A stretch of DNA of 64,000 nucleotides from Pseudomonas sp. Irchel 3A7 (GTDB taxonomy: Bacteria; Pseudomonadota; Gammaproteobacteria; Pseudomonadales; Pseudomonadaceae), in contig NZ_FYED01000013.1 in assembly GCF_900187565.1 (NCBI RefSeq), positions 1-64,000 on the forward strand, given 5' to 3'. Shown here one piece after another: positions 52,631-62,875 of this stretch. The translations under genes were made by a program, and so were the position numbers. A model generated the notes under the pieces. The model ran no database searches. It worked only from the letters and a program-made list of their open reading frames with translations, and was not told the DNA's origin. Every line of letters starts with the position of its first letter. Positions within the stretch are counted from its first letter, which is position 1.

Positions 52631-54601
52631 ATGGCCGGGCTAATTCCCCAGAGCTTCATTGACGACCTTCTGAACCGCACCGACATCGTCGACGTGGTCA
52701 GCTCTCGCCTGCAACTGAAAAAAGCCGGCAAGAACCACACCGCCTGCTGCCCGTTTCACAAAGAGAAAACCCCATCCTTCAGCGTCAGCCCCGACAAGCA
52801 GTTTTACTACTGCTTCGGCTGCGGCGCTGGGGGCAATGCTCTCGGCTTCATCATGGACCACGACAACCTGGACTTTCCCCAGGCTGTCGAAGAACTGGCC
52901 AAAGCCGCCGGCATGGAAATTCCCCGGGAAGAAAACGGCCGATCGCACAAACCCCGGCAGCCGACTGACTCACCGCTTTACCCGCTGCTCACGGCCGCCG
53001 CCGATTTCTACCGCCAGGCGCTCAAAAGCCATCCCCAGCGCAAGGCCGCCGTCGATTACCTCAAGGGCCGCGGCCTTACCGGTGAAATCGCCCGTGATTT
53101 CGGCCTCGGCTTTGCGCCACCAGGCTGGGACAATCTGTACAAGCACCTGAGCAGCGACAGCCTTCAACAGAAAGCCATGATCGACGCCGGCCTATTGGTG
53201 GAAAACGCCGAGACCGGCAAGCGCTATGACCGCTTCCGTGACCGCGTGATGTTCCCGATCCGCGACAGCCGCGGCCGGATCATCGCCTTCGGTGGCCGGG
53301 TATTGGGTGACGACAAGCCCAAATACCTGAACTCTCCGGAAACCCCGGTGTTCCATAAGGGCCAGGAACTCTACGGCTTGTTCGAAGCCCGCAAGAACAA
53401 CCGCAACCTCGATGAAATCATCGTGGTTGAAGGCTATATGGACGTGATCGCCCTTGCTCAACAAGGCCTGCGTAACGCCGTGGCCACCCTCGGCACCGCC
53501 ACCAGCGAAGAACACTTGAAGCGCCTGTTCCGCGTGGTGCCTAGCGTCCTGTTCTGTTTCGATGGCGACCAGGCTGGCCGCAACGCCGCGTGGCGAGCCC
53601 TGGAAGCAACGCTCTCGAGCTTGCAGGATGGCCGTCGGGCGCGCTTTCTGTTCCTGCCCGAAGGCGAAGACCCGGACACCCTGGTCCGCTCCGAAGGTAC
53701 CGATGCCTTCCGCGCACGCATCAACCAACACGCTCAGCCATTGGCGGACTACTTCTTCCAGCAACTGACCGAAGAAGCCGATCCGCGCTCCCTCGAAGGC
53801 AAGGCCCATATGGCCACCCTCGCGGCACCGCTGATCGACAAGGTCCCAGGCGCCAATCTGCGCACCCTGATGCGCCAACGCTTGCTGGAAATCACCGGCT
53901 TGAGCGGCGAGGCGGTCAGCCAACTGGTTCACAGCGCACCTCAAGACGCGCCGCCAGCCTATGACCCGGGCATGGATTACGACGCCATGCCGGACTATTC
54001 AGACTTCCATCAACCCCAGGAGGCCTACGCGCCCCAGCAGGAATGGACGCCGAAGAAGCCCGGTGCCGGCGGCAAGAAATGGGACAAGAAACCCTGGAGC
54101 AAAAACGGCAAGCGCGGTGATCGCGATGAGTCCTACGCTCCACGCACGCCAGTGGCGGTAGAGGCCCCGACGCTTATCGCGTTGCGAACGCTTATCCACC
54201 ACCCACAACTGGCCGGCAAGGTCGAGAGCGCCGATCACTTTGCCAACGAGAGCAACACGTACGCTCAGGTACTAATCGCCTTGATCGAGGCCGTGCAGAA
54301 AAATCCTAAGCTAAACTCTATTCAGTTGATGGCCCGTTGGCACGGCACAGAGCAAGGTCGCCTGTTGAGAGCACTCGCAGAAAAGGAGTGGCTAATTGAC
54401 GGCGATAACCTTGAACAACAGTTTTTAGACACCATTACTAGATTGTCCGCGGGTCAGCACACGCAGACCCTTGACGAACTCATCAAGAAAGCAAGGCAGC
54501 CGGGATTGTCGGCTGAAGAGCAAATTCAGATAGCAAAACAGATGCGCGACCTCTTAAAACAGAATGTTTCCGCATCAAACCCGACCTCAACTGGCGCGTG
54601 A
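52631..54601 (+). CDS. dnaG: DNA primase
   Basis: Lays down RNA primers at the replication fork. 656 residues. CHC2 zinc finger C40, H43, C61, C64 (CCPFH...CFGC), TOPRIM catalytic core with VVEGYMDVIAL and FDGDQAGRNAAWRA, a Pro/Lys-rich linker about 430-510, and the C-terminal DnaB-binding domain. Start MAGLIPQSFIDDLL. Upstream spacer is unusually long. Confidence 0.97.
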   Translation: MAGLIPQSFIDDLLNRTDIVDVVSSRLQLKKAGKNHTACCPFHKEKTPSFSVSPDKQFYYCFGCGAGGNALGFIMDHDNLDFPQAVEELAKAAGMEIPREENGRSHKPRQPTDSPLYPLLTAAADFYRQALKSHPQRKAAVDYLKGRGLTGEIARDFGLGFAPPGWDNLYKHLSSDSLQQKAMIDAGLLVENAETGKRYDRFRDRVMFPIRDSRGRIIAFGGRVLGDDKPKYLNSPETPVFHKGQELYGLFEARKNNRNLDEIIVVEGYMDVIALAQQGLRNAVATLGTATSEEHLKRLFRVVPSVLFCFDGDQAGRNAAWRALEATLSSLQDGRRARFLFLPEGEDPDTLVRSEGTDAFRARINQHAQPLADYFFQQLTEEADPRSLEGKAHMATLAAPLIDKVPGANLRTLMRQRLLEITGLSGEAVSQLVHSAPQDAPPAYDPGMDYDAMPDYSDFHQPQEAYAPQQEWTPKKPGAGGKKWDKKPWSKNGKRGDRDESYAPRTPVAVEAPTLIALRTLIHHPQLAGKVESADHFANESNTYAQVLIALIEAVQKNPKLNSIQLMARWHGTEQGRLLRALAEKEWLIDGDNLEQQFLDTITRLSAGQHTQTLDELIKKARQPGLSAEEQIQIAKQMRDLLKQNVSASNPTSTGA

Positions 54602-54614
54602 GGTCATAGCTCAG

Positions 54615-54620
54615 GTATAA
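54615..54620 (+). promoter_or_regulatory. Candidate -10 of a local rpoD promoter
   Basis: TATAAT in the 67-base dnaG-rpoD gap, 43 bases before the rpoD ATG. No clear -35 is seen. A separate rpoD promoter would allow sigma70 to be made independently of dnaG. Confidence 0.4.
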
Positions 54621-54668
54621 TCCTCGGCTTGTTTTTTGCCCGCCAAGACCTTCAGTGGATAGGGTGTT

Positions 54669-56516
<1,848 letters not shown>

Positions 56517-56520
56517 TCAC

Positions 56521-56548
56521 AAAACCCCCGGCCCAGGCCGGGGGTTTT
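56521..56548 (+). terminator. rpoD terminator
   Basis: Twelve-base perfect stem AAAACCCCCGGC / GCCGGGGGTTTT with a four-base loop, immediately after rpoD. Strong intrinsic terminator. Confidence 0.92.
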
Positions 56549-56639
56549 GCTTTATGCAGATTAAATCCCCCCGCCATACCCCTCCCGTCGATTTGCCCGT
56601 CTACACTCGAATCATTCCCCGAGCCATAACGAGACCGTT

Positions 56640-59600
56640 ATGCCCAGACTGCCGACCGTGCTTTTTTTGCTGTCGCTGATGACCTGGACCGCAACGGCTG
56701 GCGCGCTGACTCTGACCGACGAAGAACGTAGCTGGCTTGCGGCCCACCCGGACTTGCGCCTGGGTGTCGATGCGTCCTGGCCGCCCTTTGAGTTTCGTGA
56801 CGATCAGGGCCGTTACCAGGGACTTGCAGCAGACTATATCGACCTGATTCGCCAGCGATTGGCGGTCAAACTCACGCCCATCGAACCCGTCAGTTGGTCG
56901 GTCGTGCTGGAGCAGGCCAAACAAGGCAAGCTGGACCTGCTGCCTGGCATCATGTCGACTCCAGAACGACAGGCTTATCTGTCGTTTACCCGCCCCTATC
57001 TGGACTTCCCGATTGTCATCCTGGCCCATGTCGGCGGCCCTCAACCGCGCAAGCTACAGGACCTTTACGGACTGAAAATCGCGGTTGTGGAAAATTATGC
57101 GCCCCATGAACTGCTGCGCACCCACCATCCCGACCTGAATCTGGTGGCCATGCCCAACGTCAGTTCGGCCTTGCAGGCGCTGGCAACAGATGAAGTGGAT
57201 GCTGTGGTGGGTGATCTGGCTTCCAGCGTCTGGAGTTTGCGCCAGCTCAAGCTGGATGGGTTGTATGTCAGCGGCGAAACCCCCTATCGCTATCAGTTGG
57301 CCATGGGCGTGCCGCGAGACAACAAAATGCTGGTCAGCATCCTGGATAAAGTCCTGGCGGACATGACTCCGGCCGAAATCAGCACAATCCAGGAACAATG
57401 GGTCGGCAACGTCCTCGATCACCGGACTTTCTGGTCCGATCTGCTGGTCTATGGCCTTCCAGGATTGCTGCTGCTGATCGCTGTGCTGGCAGCAGTGATC
57501 CGCATCAACCGCCGGCTGAGCTCAGAAATTGCCCGCCGAGTCGATCTGGAGCAGGAACTGCGCAGTAGCGAATACCATTACCGCGGGCTGGTAGAAAGCC
57601 TTTCGGCCATCGCCTGGGAAGCGCGGATTAGCGACTTCACTTACAGCTACGTATCACCCCACGCCGAGGATCTGCTCGGTTACCCCCTGTCCCACTGGCT
57701 GATTCCAGGCTTCTGGCGCAACATCATTCACCCGGCCGACCTCACCCGCGCGCAGAGTTTCTGCGATCACGAAGTGCTGGCCGGGCGTGATCACAGCCTG
57801 GATTATCGGGTCATCACCGCTGATGGGCGCTGTTTGTGGGTCCGCGATATCGTCAGCCTGATCGAACACGGTCATGAACCGGTGATGCGCGGGCTGATGA
57901 TCGATATCAGCGAAACCAAGCGCACCGAAGAAGCACTTCGTCTGTCGGAACAGAAATTTGCTTCGGTATTCCAGCAATGCCCGGACATTCTGGTCATTGC
58001 TCGCCTCTCCGACGGTTGCCTGCTGGAGGTCAACGAAGCATTCGAAGAACAGATCGGCCTCAAGGCCGAGGACGTTATCGGCCAGACCGCCACCGACCTC
58101 AACATCTGGGGCATTCCCGGCGTGGGACCCGGCTTGTTGCAGCGTTTGCAGGCCGGCAGCATCCGCAACCTCGAGATGCCCTTTCGCCGCAGCAATGGCC
58201 AGGTGTTCACCGGCCTGATCTCGGCCGAACCCTTCGACCTCGATACAACCCCGGCGCTGGTGGTGGTCGTACGCGACATCACCCAACTCAAGGAAACCCA
58301 ACAGCAACTGCAAACCTCCGAAGAGAAATTCGCCAAAGCCTTCCACGCCTCCCCGGATGGCTTGCTGCTGTCACGGCAGAGTGATGGCTTGCTGTTGGAA
58401 GTCAACGAAGGATTCAGCCGCATCACCGGTTTCAACAGTGCGATGTCCGTGGATCGCTCGGCTCTGGATCTAGGGATCTGGGTCAACCTCAACGAACGCA
58501 AACAGATGCTCGACCTGTTGCACCGCGATGGATTCGTCCGCGACTTCAGTTGCCATATCCGCCGCAGCGATGGGCAGATCCGCCTGTGCGAGGTGTCCAG
58601 TCGTCCGCTACCGATCGGCGACGAGGACTGCATGCTGACCATCGCCCGGGATATCACTGAGCGGCACCTGATGCAGGAAAAACTGCAACAGGCTGCCACG
58701 GTGTTCGAAAGCACCGCCGAAGGCGTATTGATCACCGACACCCAGCAGCACATCAGCGCCGTCAACCGCGCATTTACCGAGATCACCGGGTACAGCGAAA
58801 GCGAAGCATTGGGCCATACCCCGCGCTTGCTTGCCTCGGGCCTGCATGACAGCGCGTTCTACGCCGCCATGTGGCATCAATTGACCGCCGAAGGGCACTG
58901 GCAAGGCGAGATCTCCAACCGGCGCAAAAATGGCGAGCTTTACCCGAGCTGGCTGACCATCAGCGCAGTGCGTAACCGGGACAAATTCATCACCCACTTC
59001 GTGGCGGTGTTCGCCGACATTTCCAGCCTCAAACACGCCCAGGCCAAACTCGACTACCAGGCTCACCACGACCCACTGACCGGCCTGCCCAACCGCACGC
59101 TGTTCGAAAGTCGCTTGCAGACCGCACTCAATACCCAGAGAGAAGTCGGTGGCCAGGGCGCAGTGCTGTTCCTCGATCTGGACCGGTTCAAACACATCAA
59201 CGACAGCCTCGGCCACCCGGTCGGCGACCTGTTGCTCAAGGGCATTGCCGTGCGCCTCAAGGAGCAGTTGCGCGACATCGACACCGTGGCACGCCTGGGC
59301 GGCGACGAGTTCATCATCCTGCTGCCCGGTCTGCAGCAACCCAGCGATGCCGACAACATCGCTACCAAGCTGCTCAACTGCTTCACCGCACCGTTCCAGG
59401 CTGGAGAGCATGAGTTCTTCATCAGTTCCAGCATCGGCACCAGCCTTTATCCGCAGGATGGTTGCGATGTGGCCACGCTGATCAAGAACGCCGATGCGGC
59501 GATGTACCGCTCCAAAGCCAAGGGCCGTAACCGGGTCGAAAGCTATACCTGCGACCTCACCGCGCAAGCCAGTGAACGCATAGCACTGGAGCATGAACTG

Positions 59601-60386
59601 CGACGCGCCATCGAGCGCAATGAACTCTACCTGTGCTACCAACCGAAGATCAGCCTCGACGACTATCGCCTGGTCGGTGCCGAGGCACTGATTCGCTGGC
59701 GTCACCCGACCTTTGGCGACGTACCGCCGGAGCACTTCATTTCCCTGGCCGAAGAAAACGGCATGATCCTGCAGATCGGCGACTGGGTACTGGAGACCGC
59801 CTGCCGGCAATTGCACGAGTGGAACAAAACCTACGTAGGTCTCGGCCCGCTATCGGTCAACCTCGCGGGCGCACAACTGCGTCAACCGAACCTGCTCGGG
59901 CGCATCGAACAGTTGCTCAAGGACTACCGCCTCAAACCCGGGCTCCTGCAACTGGAAATTACTGAAAACTTCATCATGAGCCAGGCGGAAGAAGCGCTGG
60001 CGGTTCTGCATCAACTCAAGCAGCTGGGCGTGCAGCTGGCGATCGACGACTTCGGCACGGGCTACTCGTCTTTGAGCTACCTCAAGCGCCTGCCACTGGA
60101 CATTCTCAAGATCGACCAGTCGTTCGTTCGCGGATTGCCGGATGATCCACACGACGCCGCCATCGTGCGCGCCATCATCGCGCTCGGCCGCAGCATGCAA
60201 TTCACCGTGATTGCCGAAGGCGTCGAAACCCAGGCCCAGCAACAATTTCTGGCCTTCGAGGGTTGTGAGCAGATCCAGGGCTACATCGTCAGCCTGCCCT
60301 TGCCCCCCGACGAATTCGCCGCGACGTTTCTTCGTACAGCCGTATTGGATTTTTCGGATAGCACAGCCGCGAAACCGTCGCTATAA
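56640..60386 (+). CDS. Solute-binding/PAS/GGDEF/EAL cyclic-di-GMP protein
   Basis: 1248-residue inner-membrane signalling protein. Signal peptide (PTVLFLLSLMTWTATAGA), SBP_bac_3 domain about 25-255 (WPPFEFRDDQGRYQGLAADY), transmembrane helix about 265-287, four PAS-type segments about 310-800. GGDEF domain has an intact GGDEF at 887-891, and the EAL domain starts at E1015 (EALIRW), with EITEN, DDFGTGYSSLSYL and AEGVETQ kept. Both cyclase and phosphodiesterase sites look usable. It follows rpoD, and its stop codon overlaps the -10 of the next tRNA gene. The SBP domain matches the type in the kinase at 28715-31111. Confidence 0.93.
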   Translation: MPRLPTVLFLLSLMTWTATAGALTLTDEERSWLAAHPDLRLGVDASWPPFEFRDDQGRYQGLAADYIDLIRQRLAVKLTPIEPVSWSVVLEQAKQGKLDLLPGIMSTPERQAYLSFTRPYLDFPIVILAHVGGPQPRKLQDLYGLKIAVVENYAPHELLRTHHPDLNLVAMPNVSSALQALATDEVDAVVGDLASSVWSLRQLKLDGLYVSGETPYRYQLAMGVPRDNKMLVSILDKVLADMTPAEISTIQEQWVGNVLDHRTFWSDLLVYGLPGLLLLIAVLAAVIRINRRLSSEIARRVDLEQELRSSEYHYRGLVESLSAIAWEARISDFTYSYVSPHAEDLLGYPLSHWLIPGFWRNIIHPADLTRAQSFCDHEVLAGRDHSLDYRVITADGRCLWVRDIVSLIEHGHEPVMRGLMIDISETKRTEEALRLSEQKFASVFQQCPDILVIARLSDGCLLEVNEAFEEQIGLKAEDVIGQTATDLNIWGIPGVGPGLLQRLQAGSIRNLEMPFRRSNGQVFTGLISAEPFDLDTTPALVVVVRDITQLKETQQQLQTSEEKFAKAFHASPDGLLLSRQSDGLLLEVNEGFSRITGFNSAMSVDRSALDLGIWVNLNERKQMLDLLHRDGFVRDFSCHIRRSDGQIRLCEVSSRPLPIGDEDCMLTIARDITERHLMQEKLQQAATVFESTAEGVLITDTQQHISAVNRAFTEITGYSESEALGHTPRLLASGLHDSAFYAAMWHQLTAEGHWQGEISNRRKNGELYPSWLTISAVRNRDKFITHFVAVFADISSLKHAQAKLDYQAHHDPLTGLPNRTLFESRLQTALNTQREVGGQGAVLFLDLDRFKHINDSLGHPVGDLLLKGIAVRLKEQLRDIDTVARLGGDEFIILLPGLQQPSDADNIATKLLNCFTAPFQAGEHEFFISSSIGTSLYPQDGCDVATLIKNADAAMYRSKAKGRNRVESYTCDLTAQASERIALEHELRRAIERNELYLCYQPKISLDDYRLVGAEALIRWRHPTFGDVPPEHFISLAEENGMILQIGDWVLETACRQLHEWNKTYVGLGPLSVNLAGAQLRQPNLLGRIEQLLKDYRLKPGLLQLEITENFIMSQAEEALAVLHQLKQLGVQLAIDDFGTGYSSLSYLKRLPLDILKIDQSFVRGLPDDPHDAAIVRAIIALGRSMQFTVIAEGVETQAQQQFLAFEGCEQIQGYIVSLPLPPDEFAATFLRTAVLDFSDSTAAKPSL

Positions 60387-60387
60387 T
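60382..60387 (+). promoter_or_regulatory. tRNA promoter -10 overlapping a stop codon
   Basis: TATAAT contains the TAA stop (60384-60386) of the preceding gene, 13 bases before the tRNA. The -35 would be inside the coding sequence; no strong match is seen. Confidence 0.55.
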
Positions 60388-60400
60388 CCGCGACCTACTG

Positions 60401-60477
60401 GGGCCTATAGCTCAGTTGGTTAGAGCAGAGGACTCATAATCCTTTGGTCCACGGTTCAAGTCCGTGTGGGCCCACCA
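60401..60477 (+). tRNA. tRNA-Ile2 (anticodon CAU, read as lysidine-AU)
   Basis: 77 bases with CCA encoded. Acceptor GGGCCTA pairs with TGGGCCC; D arm GCTCAGTTGGTTAGAGC; anticodon CAT at 60435-60437 in GGACTCATAATCC; T arm with GGTTCAAGTCC. The C4-G69 and C5-G68 pairs are the known TilS identity elements and favour Ile2 rather than elongator Met, which shares the CAT anticodon. Some annotations label the same gene tRNA-Met. An integrase gene follows, so its 3' end is a probable attachment site. Confidence 0.93.
60453..60477 (+). other. Presumed left attachment site (attL) in the tRNA 3' end
   Basis: Integrases of this type usually recombine in the T arm and acceptor end of a tRNA gene, leaving it intact. 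The tRNA is complete here and the integrase starts 125 bases later. The matching direct repeat (attR) must lie beyond the right edge, so the core length is unknown. Confidence 0.45.
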
Positions 60478-60601
60478 GATTCTCCATAAACATCAAGGGG
60501 TTACCTGCGATGTCGCAACAACCGAAAGCGTGCAAGGTACGGGAAAAGGTACGTCCTCCCGTTCGACGAGCTAGGCCCATCCGGGCCTTGGGAGTTACGC
60601 C

Positions 60602-61621
60602 ATGCACGTCACCTACGTCAAGATCCAGCGCCAGACGGGAACCCGCTACAAAGCGATAATCCGCGACGGCGACAAGCTGATCAGCACCAAAACCTTCATC
60701 CTCAAGAAAGACGCCTCGACCTGGGCCAACGATCTGCTGCGCGATCACCAGCGCCTTGAAGCACTCGGTAATCCGAAAGCCAAGATCACCCTCGAAAAAC
60801 TGGCCGAGCTGTACACGGAAGCGTGGACGGGCCGCGATATCTCGCGCAAAGGTCGCGTCCAGGCACTGGCCGATGCGCACGGCAAAGTACGTCTACTCGA
60901 CATCACCGAAAGCATGATCAAGGCTGACCTCAAGACTTACGCCAAAGGTCGAGCACCGGCCACGGTGAATAGGCGCAAAGCGGCTTGGTCGGCGCTGTTC
61001 AAGTTCGCCGTCGACGAGGAATACGTCAGCGTCAACCCGGCAAAAGGCATCGCCAGCCGTGGAGAAAACAACCAGCGGATTCGCTTCCTCGACGACAATG
61101 AGCGCAAGGCATTGCTCATTGCCTGCGATAAATCAGAGTGGTCGTTGCTCAAGCTGTTGGTCACCTTGGCAATGACCACCGGTGCGCGCCTGGGCGAATT
61201 GCAGTCGTTGCGCTGGGAAGGTATCGACCTGAAGAAACGCACGGCCACGCTTGCTATCACGAAGAACGGCGACCCTCGGGTGCTGGTGTTCCCAGCGCCT
61301 GCGATTGCCGCGCTGATGCTGCACAGGAAGTCCAAGGGGCTGGTGTTCGGTCGCGCTGATGGCGAGAAACCGCTGTGCTTCCGCAAGCACTGGAACAAAG
61401 CGCTTAAGGAAGCCGGTCTAGTCGCGTTCAGGTTTCACGACCTGCGGCATGATGCAGCCACCAGCTTGATCAACGCCGACACCGACCTTTATACCGTGGG
61501 TCAGATCCTCGGCCATCGCAGCCAGCAATCGACGGCACGCTACGCCCACCTCAGCATCAAGACCAAGCAAGCCGCAGCCGATAAGGCGATGGCTGAGGTC
61601 TTCAGGAGGCTGACAGAATGA
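60602..61621 (+). CDS. Tyrosine recombinase (phage-type integrase)
   Basis: 339-residue site-specific recombinase. Residues 1-55 form an arm-binding-like N-terminal domain, about 60-145 the SAM-like core-binding domain (ATVNRRKAAWSALFKFAVDEE), and about 155-335 the catalytic domain. Active-site residues R196 (TGARLGE), K221 (TKNGDPR), H279 and R282 (FHDLRHD), H305 (LGHRSQ) and Y314 (ARYAHL) are all present, so it should be active. It reads away from the tRNA and overlaps the next ORF by four bases. Confidence 0.94.
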   Translation: MHVTYVKIQRQTGTRYKAIIRDGDKLISTKTFILKKDASTWANDLLRDHQRLEALGNPKAKITLEKLAELYTEAWTGRDISRKGRVQALADAHGKVRLLDITESMIKADLKTYAKGRAPATVNRRKAAWSALFKFAVDEEYVSVNPAKGIASRGENNQRIRFLDDNERKALLIACDKSEWSLLKLLVTLAMTTGARLGELQSLRWEGIDLKKRTATLAITKNGDPRVLVFPAPAIAALMLHRKSKGLVFGRADGEKPLCFRKHWNKALKEAGLVAFRFHDLRHDAATSLINADTDLYTVGQILGHRSQQSTARYAHLSIKTKQAAADKAMAEVFRRLTE

Positions 61622-62154
61622 TCGACCTTCGCGAACGGGCCAAGGACTGGGATGTAGATCCTGATCCGCTGATCCAGGCAGTCGAATCCGCCATGAAGGG
61701 CAGGCGCTACCGGGAGAGGCAGAAGCCCCTGATCGCCAGTGCCGAACCTGCCAAGTGTACACGCCAGCTTGGGCAGGCCTACAAGGCCATTGCAGCGCTG
61801 CCGCTGCGGGCAAGGGCACACCTGCACTGGGAGCTGGCCGAACGCATCACCTACGGTCGTGGGCTCGATCCTGAGCAGGTTCGGCGGCTGATGCAGGACA
61901 CCAATCTGGTGGACATGGTACTCGACGCCTTGAGCGAGCCTATCGACCCGGAGGAACCAGATCGGGAGCTTCAGTGGCTGGTTCAGGCTTGGAAGCGTGC
62001 GGGCGGTGAAGTGCAGGTTGACGACCGCTACGACGAAGACCTGATCGAATTCCTGACTATCACCTACCAGCACTTGGGCGAAACCCTGACCCATGATGCC
62101 ATCCGCCGTCGCTTGGATCGTATCCGGCGCGACCCCCTCGATTCTGATGGGTGA
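61618..62154 (+). CDS. Hypothetical protein coupled to the integrase
   Basis: 178 residues, acidic, all-helical in appearance, no signal peptide or membrane segment. Recognisable stretches such as LRARAHLHWELAERITYGRGLDP do not match a family I know. Its ATG overlaps the integrase stop (ATGA), so they are translated together. It could be a recombination accessory or control factor of the element; that is a guess from position. Confidence 0.75.
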   Translation: MIDLRERAKDWDVDPDPLIQAVESAMKGRRYRERQKPLIASAEPAKCTRQLGQAYKAIAALPLRARAHLHWELAERITYGRGLDPEQVRRLMQDTNLVDMVLDALSEPIDPEEPDRELQWLVQAWKRAGGEVQVDDRYDEDLIEFLTITYQHLGETLTHDAIRRRLDRIRRDPLDSDG

Positions 62155-62219
62155 GCGCCGGGTCAGGAAATCGACCCGCATAAAATGGAGGCTCCAGAAC
62201 ACTCTGCGGAGCCTCGACA

Positions 62220-62423
62220 ATGAGCACTGCAACTAAACCTATCGTCTCCCGCGCTCAGCTGCTTGAAGAAGTACCCGGCCTCAAGCCGCGCACGCTTGCC
62301 TATCTGCTCCGCAACCGTGACGCGAACGGTCTAGCCGAAACCGGCGCTGTCCTGCGCCCTGGCAAGGAATTCATCTTTGACCTTGAAGCGTTTGTTGATT
62401 ACTTGCGCTCTTGCCGGGGGTGA
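62220..62423 (+). CDS. Small helix-turn-helix protein (AlpA/excisionase-like)
   Basis: 67 residues: VSRAQLLEEVPGLKPRTLAY looks like the first helices, followed by NRDANGLAETGAVLRPGKEF and FDLEAFVDYLRSC, the wing and last helix of MerR-like excisionase/AlpA proteins. Such proteins direct excision or activate integrase genes in P4-like elements. Ribosome site GCGGAG upstream. The fold call comes from pattern resemblance. Confidence 0.7.
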   Translation: MSTATKPIVSRAQLLEEVPGLKPRTLAYLLRNRDANGLAETGAVLRPGKEFIFDLEAFVDYLRSCRG

Positions 62424-62426
62424 GTA

Positions 62427-62591
62427 ATGGCCAGCACCGAAGAAGTGAACAGCGACGAATGTGAATTCCATCCTCTCGCTGACCTGTTTCCGATGATGGC
62501 ACGCAAGTTTCCAGTAACGAAGGAAGCCTGCAAACAGATGGAGCGGCAACTCAAGGAAATCTATAAAGACGAGGTGAACAATAATGACTAA
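62427..62591 (+). CDS. Small hypothetical protein, 54 residues
   Basis: Begins MASTEEVNSDECEFHPLADL and ends with a charged helix (KQMERQLKEIYKDEVNNND). It starts three bases after the HTH gene stop and overlaps the next ORF by eight bases, so the three look like one translated unit. No family recognised. Confidence 0.6.
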   Translation: MASTEEVNSDECEFHPLADLFPMMARKFPVTKEACKQMERQLKEIYKDEVNNND

Positions 62592-62769
62592 TTTTCTAAA
62601 AACCACGAATGGTCAGACTTACATCAATGTTGCTTTTATCGAGCACGTCGAGGTTAGAGGTGACATTGCTTACGTCTACTCGACTGAAAGGCGCCCATAT
62701 AGCGAAAAGTGTGTGGCTTACGAAGTGGACGTCCATGTTTGGCAGCGCTATTACGAGGCACATCAATAA
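62584..62769 (+). CDS. Small hypothetical protein, 61 residues
   Basis: Contains TYINVAFIEHVEVRGDIAYV and a Tyr-rich end (VHVWQRYYEAHQ), suggesting a small beta-rich protein. Its codons are more AT-rich than those of the core genes. Followed at once by a terminator, which closes the integrase-side operon. No known family. Confidence 0.6.
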   Translation: MTNFLKTTNGQTYINVAFIEHVEVRGDIAYVYSTERRPYSEKCVAYEVDVHVWQRYYEAHQ

Positions 62770-62772
62770 AAA

Positions 62773-62804
62773 AATGACCCCGCAGGCCGTCATACGGGGT
62801 CATT
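62773..62804 (+). terminator. Terminator closing the integrase-side operon
   Basis: AATGACCCCG (62773-62782) pairs with CGGGGTCATT (62795-62804) across 12 bases, with an A-run before it and CATTTA after it. Confidence 0.8.
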
Positions 62805-62875
62805 CATTTAAACAAGCCGGACCAAGGCTTTCAACTTCAGCGCCGCCACTAGGAGAAACTAGGAGCAGCACAATT

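Noticed and set aside
60511..60659. Short plus-strand ORF between tRNA and integrase
   Set aside because: It overlaps the integrase start in another frame, has no ribosome site and contains the repeated octamers.
60434..60880. 148-codon minus-strand ORF over the tRNA and integrase start
   Set aside because: It would run across a tRNA gene and antisense to a well-supported integrase; product has no family features.
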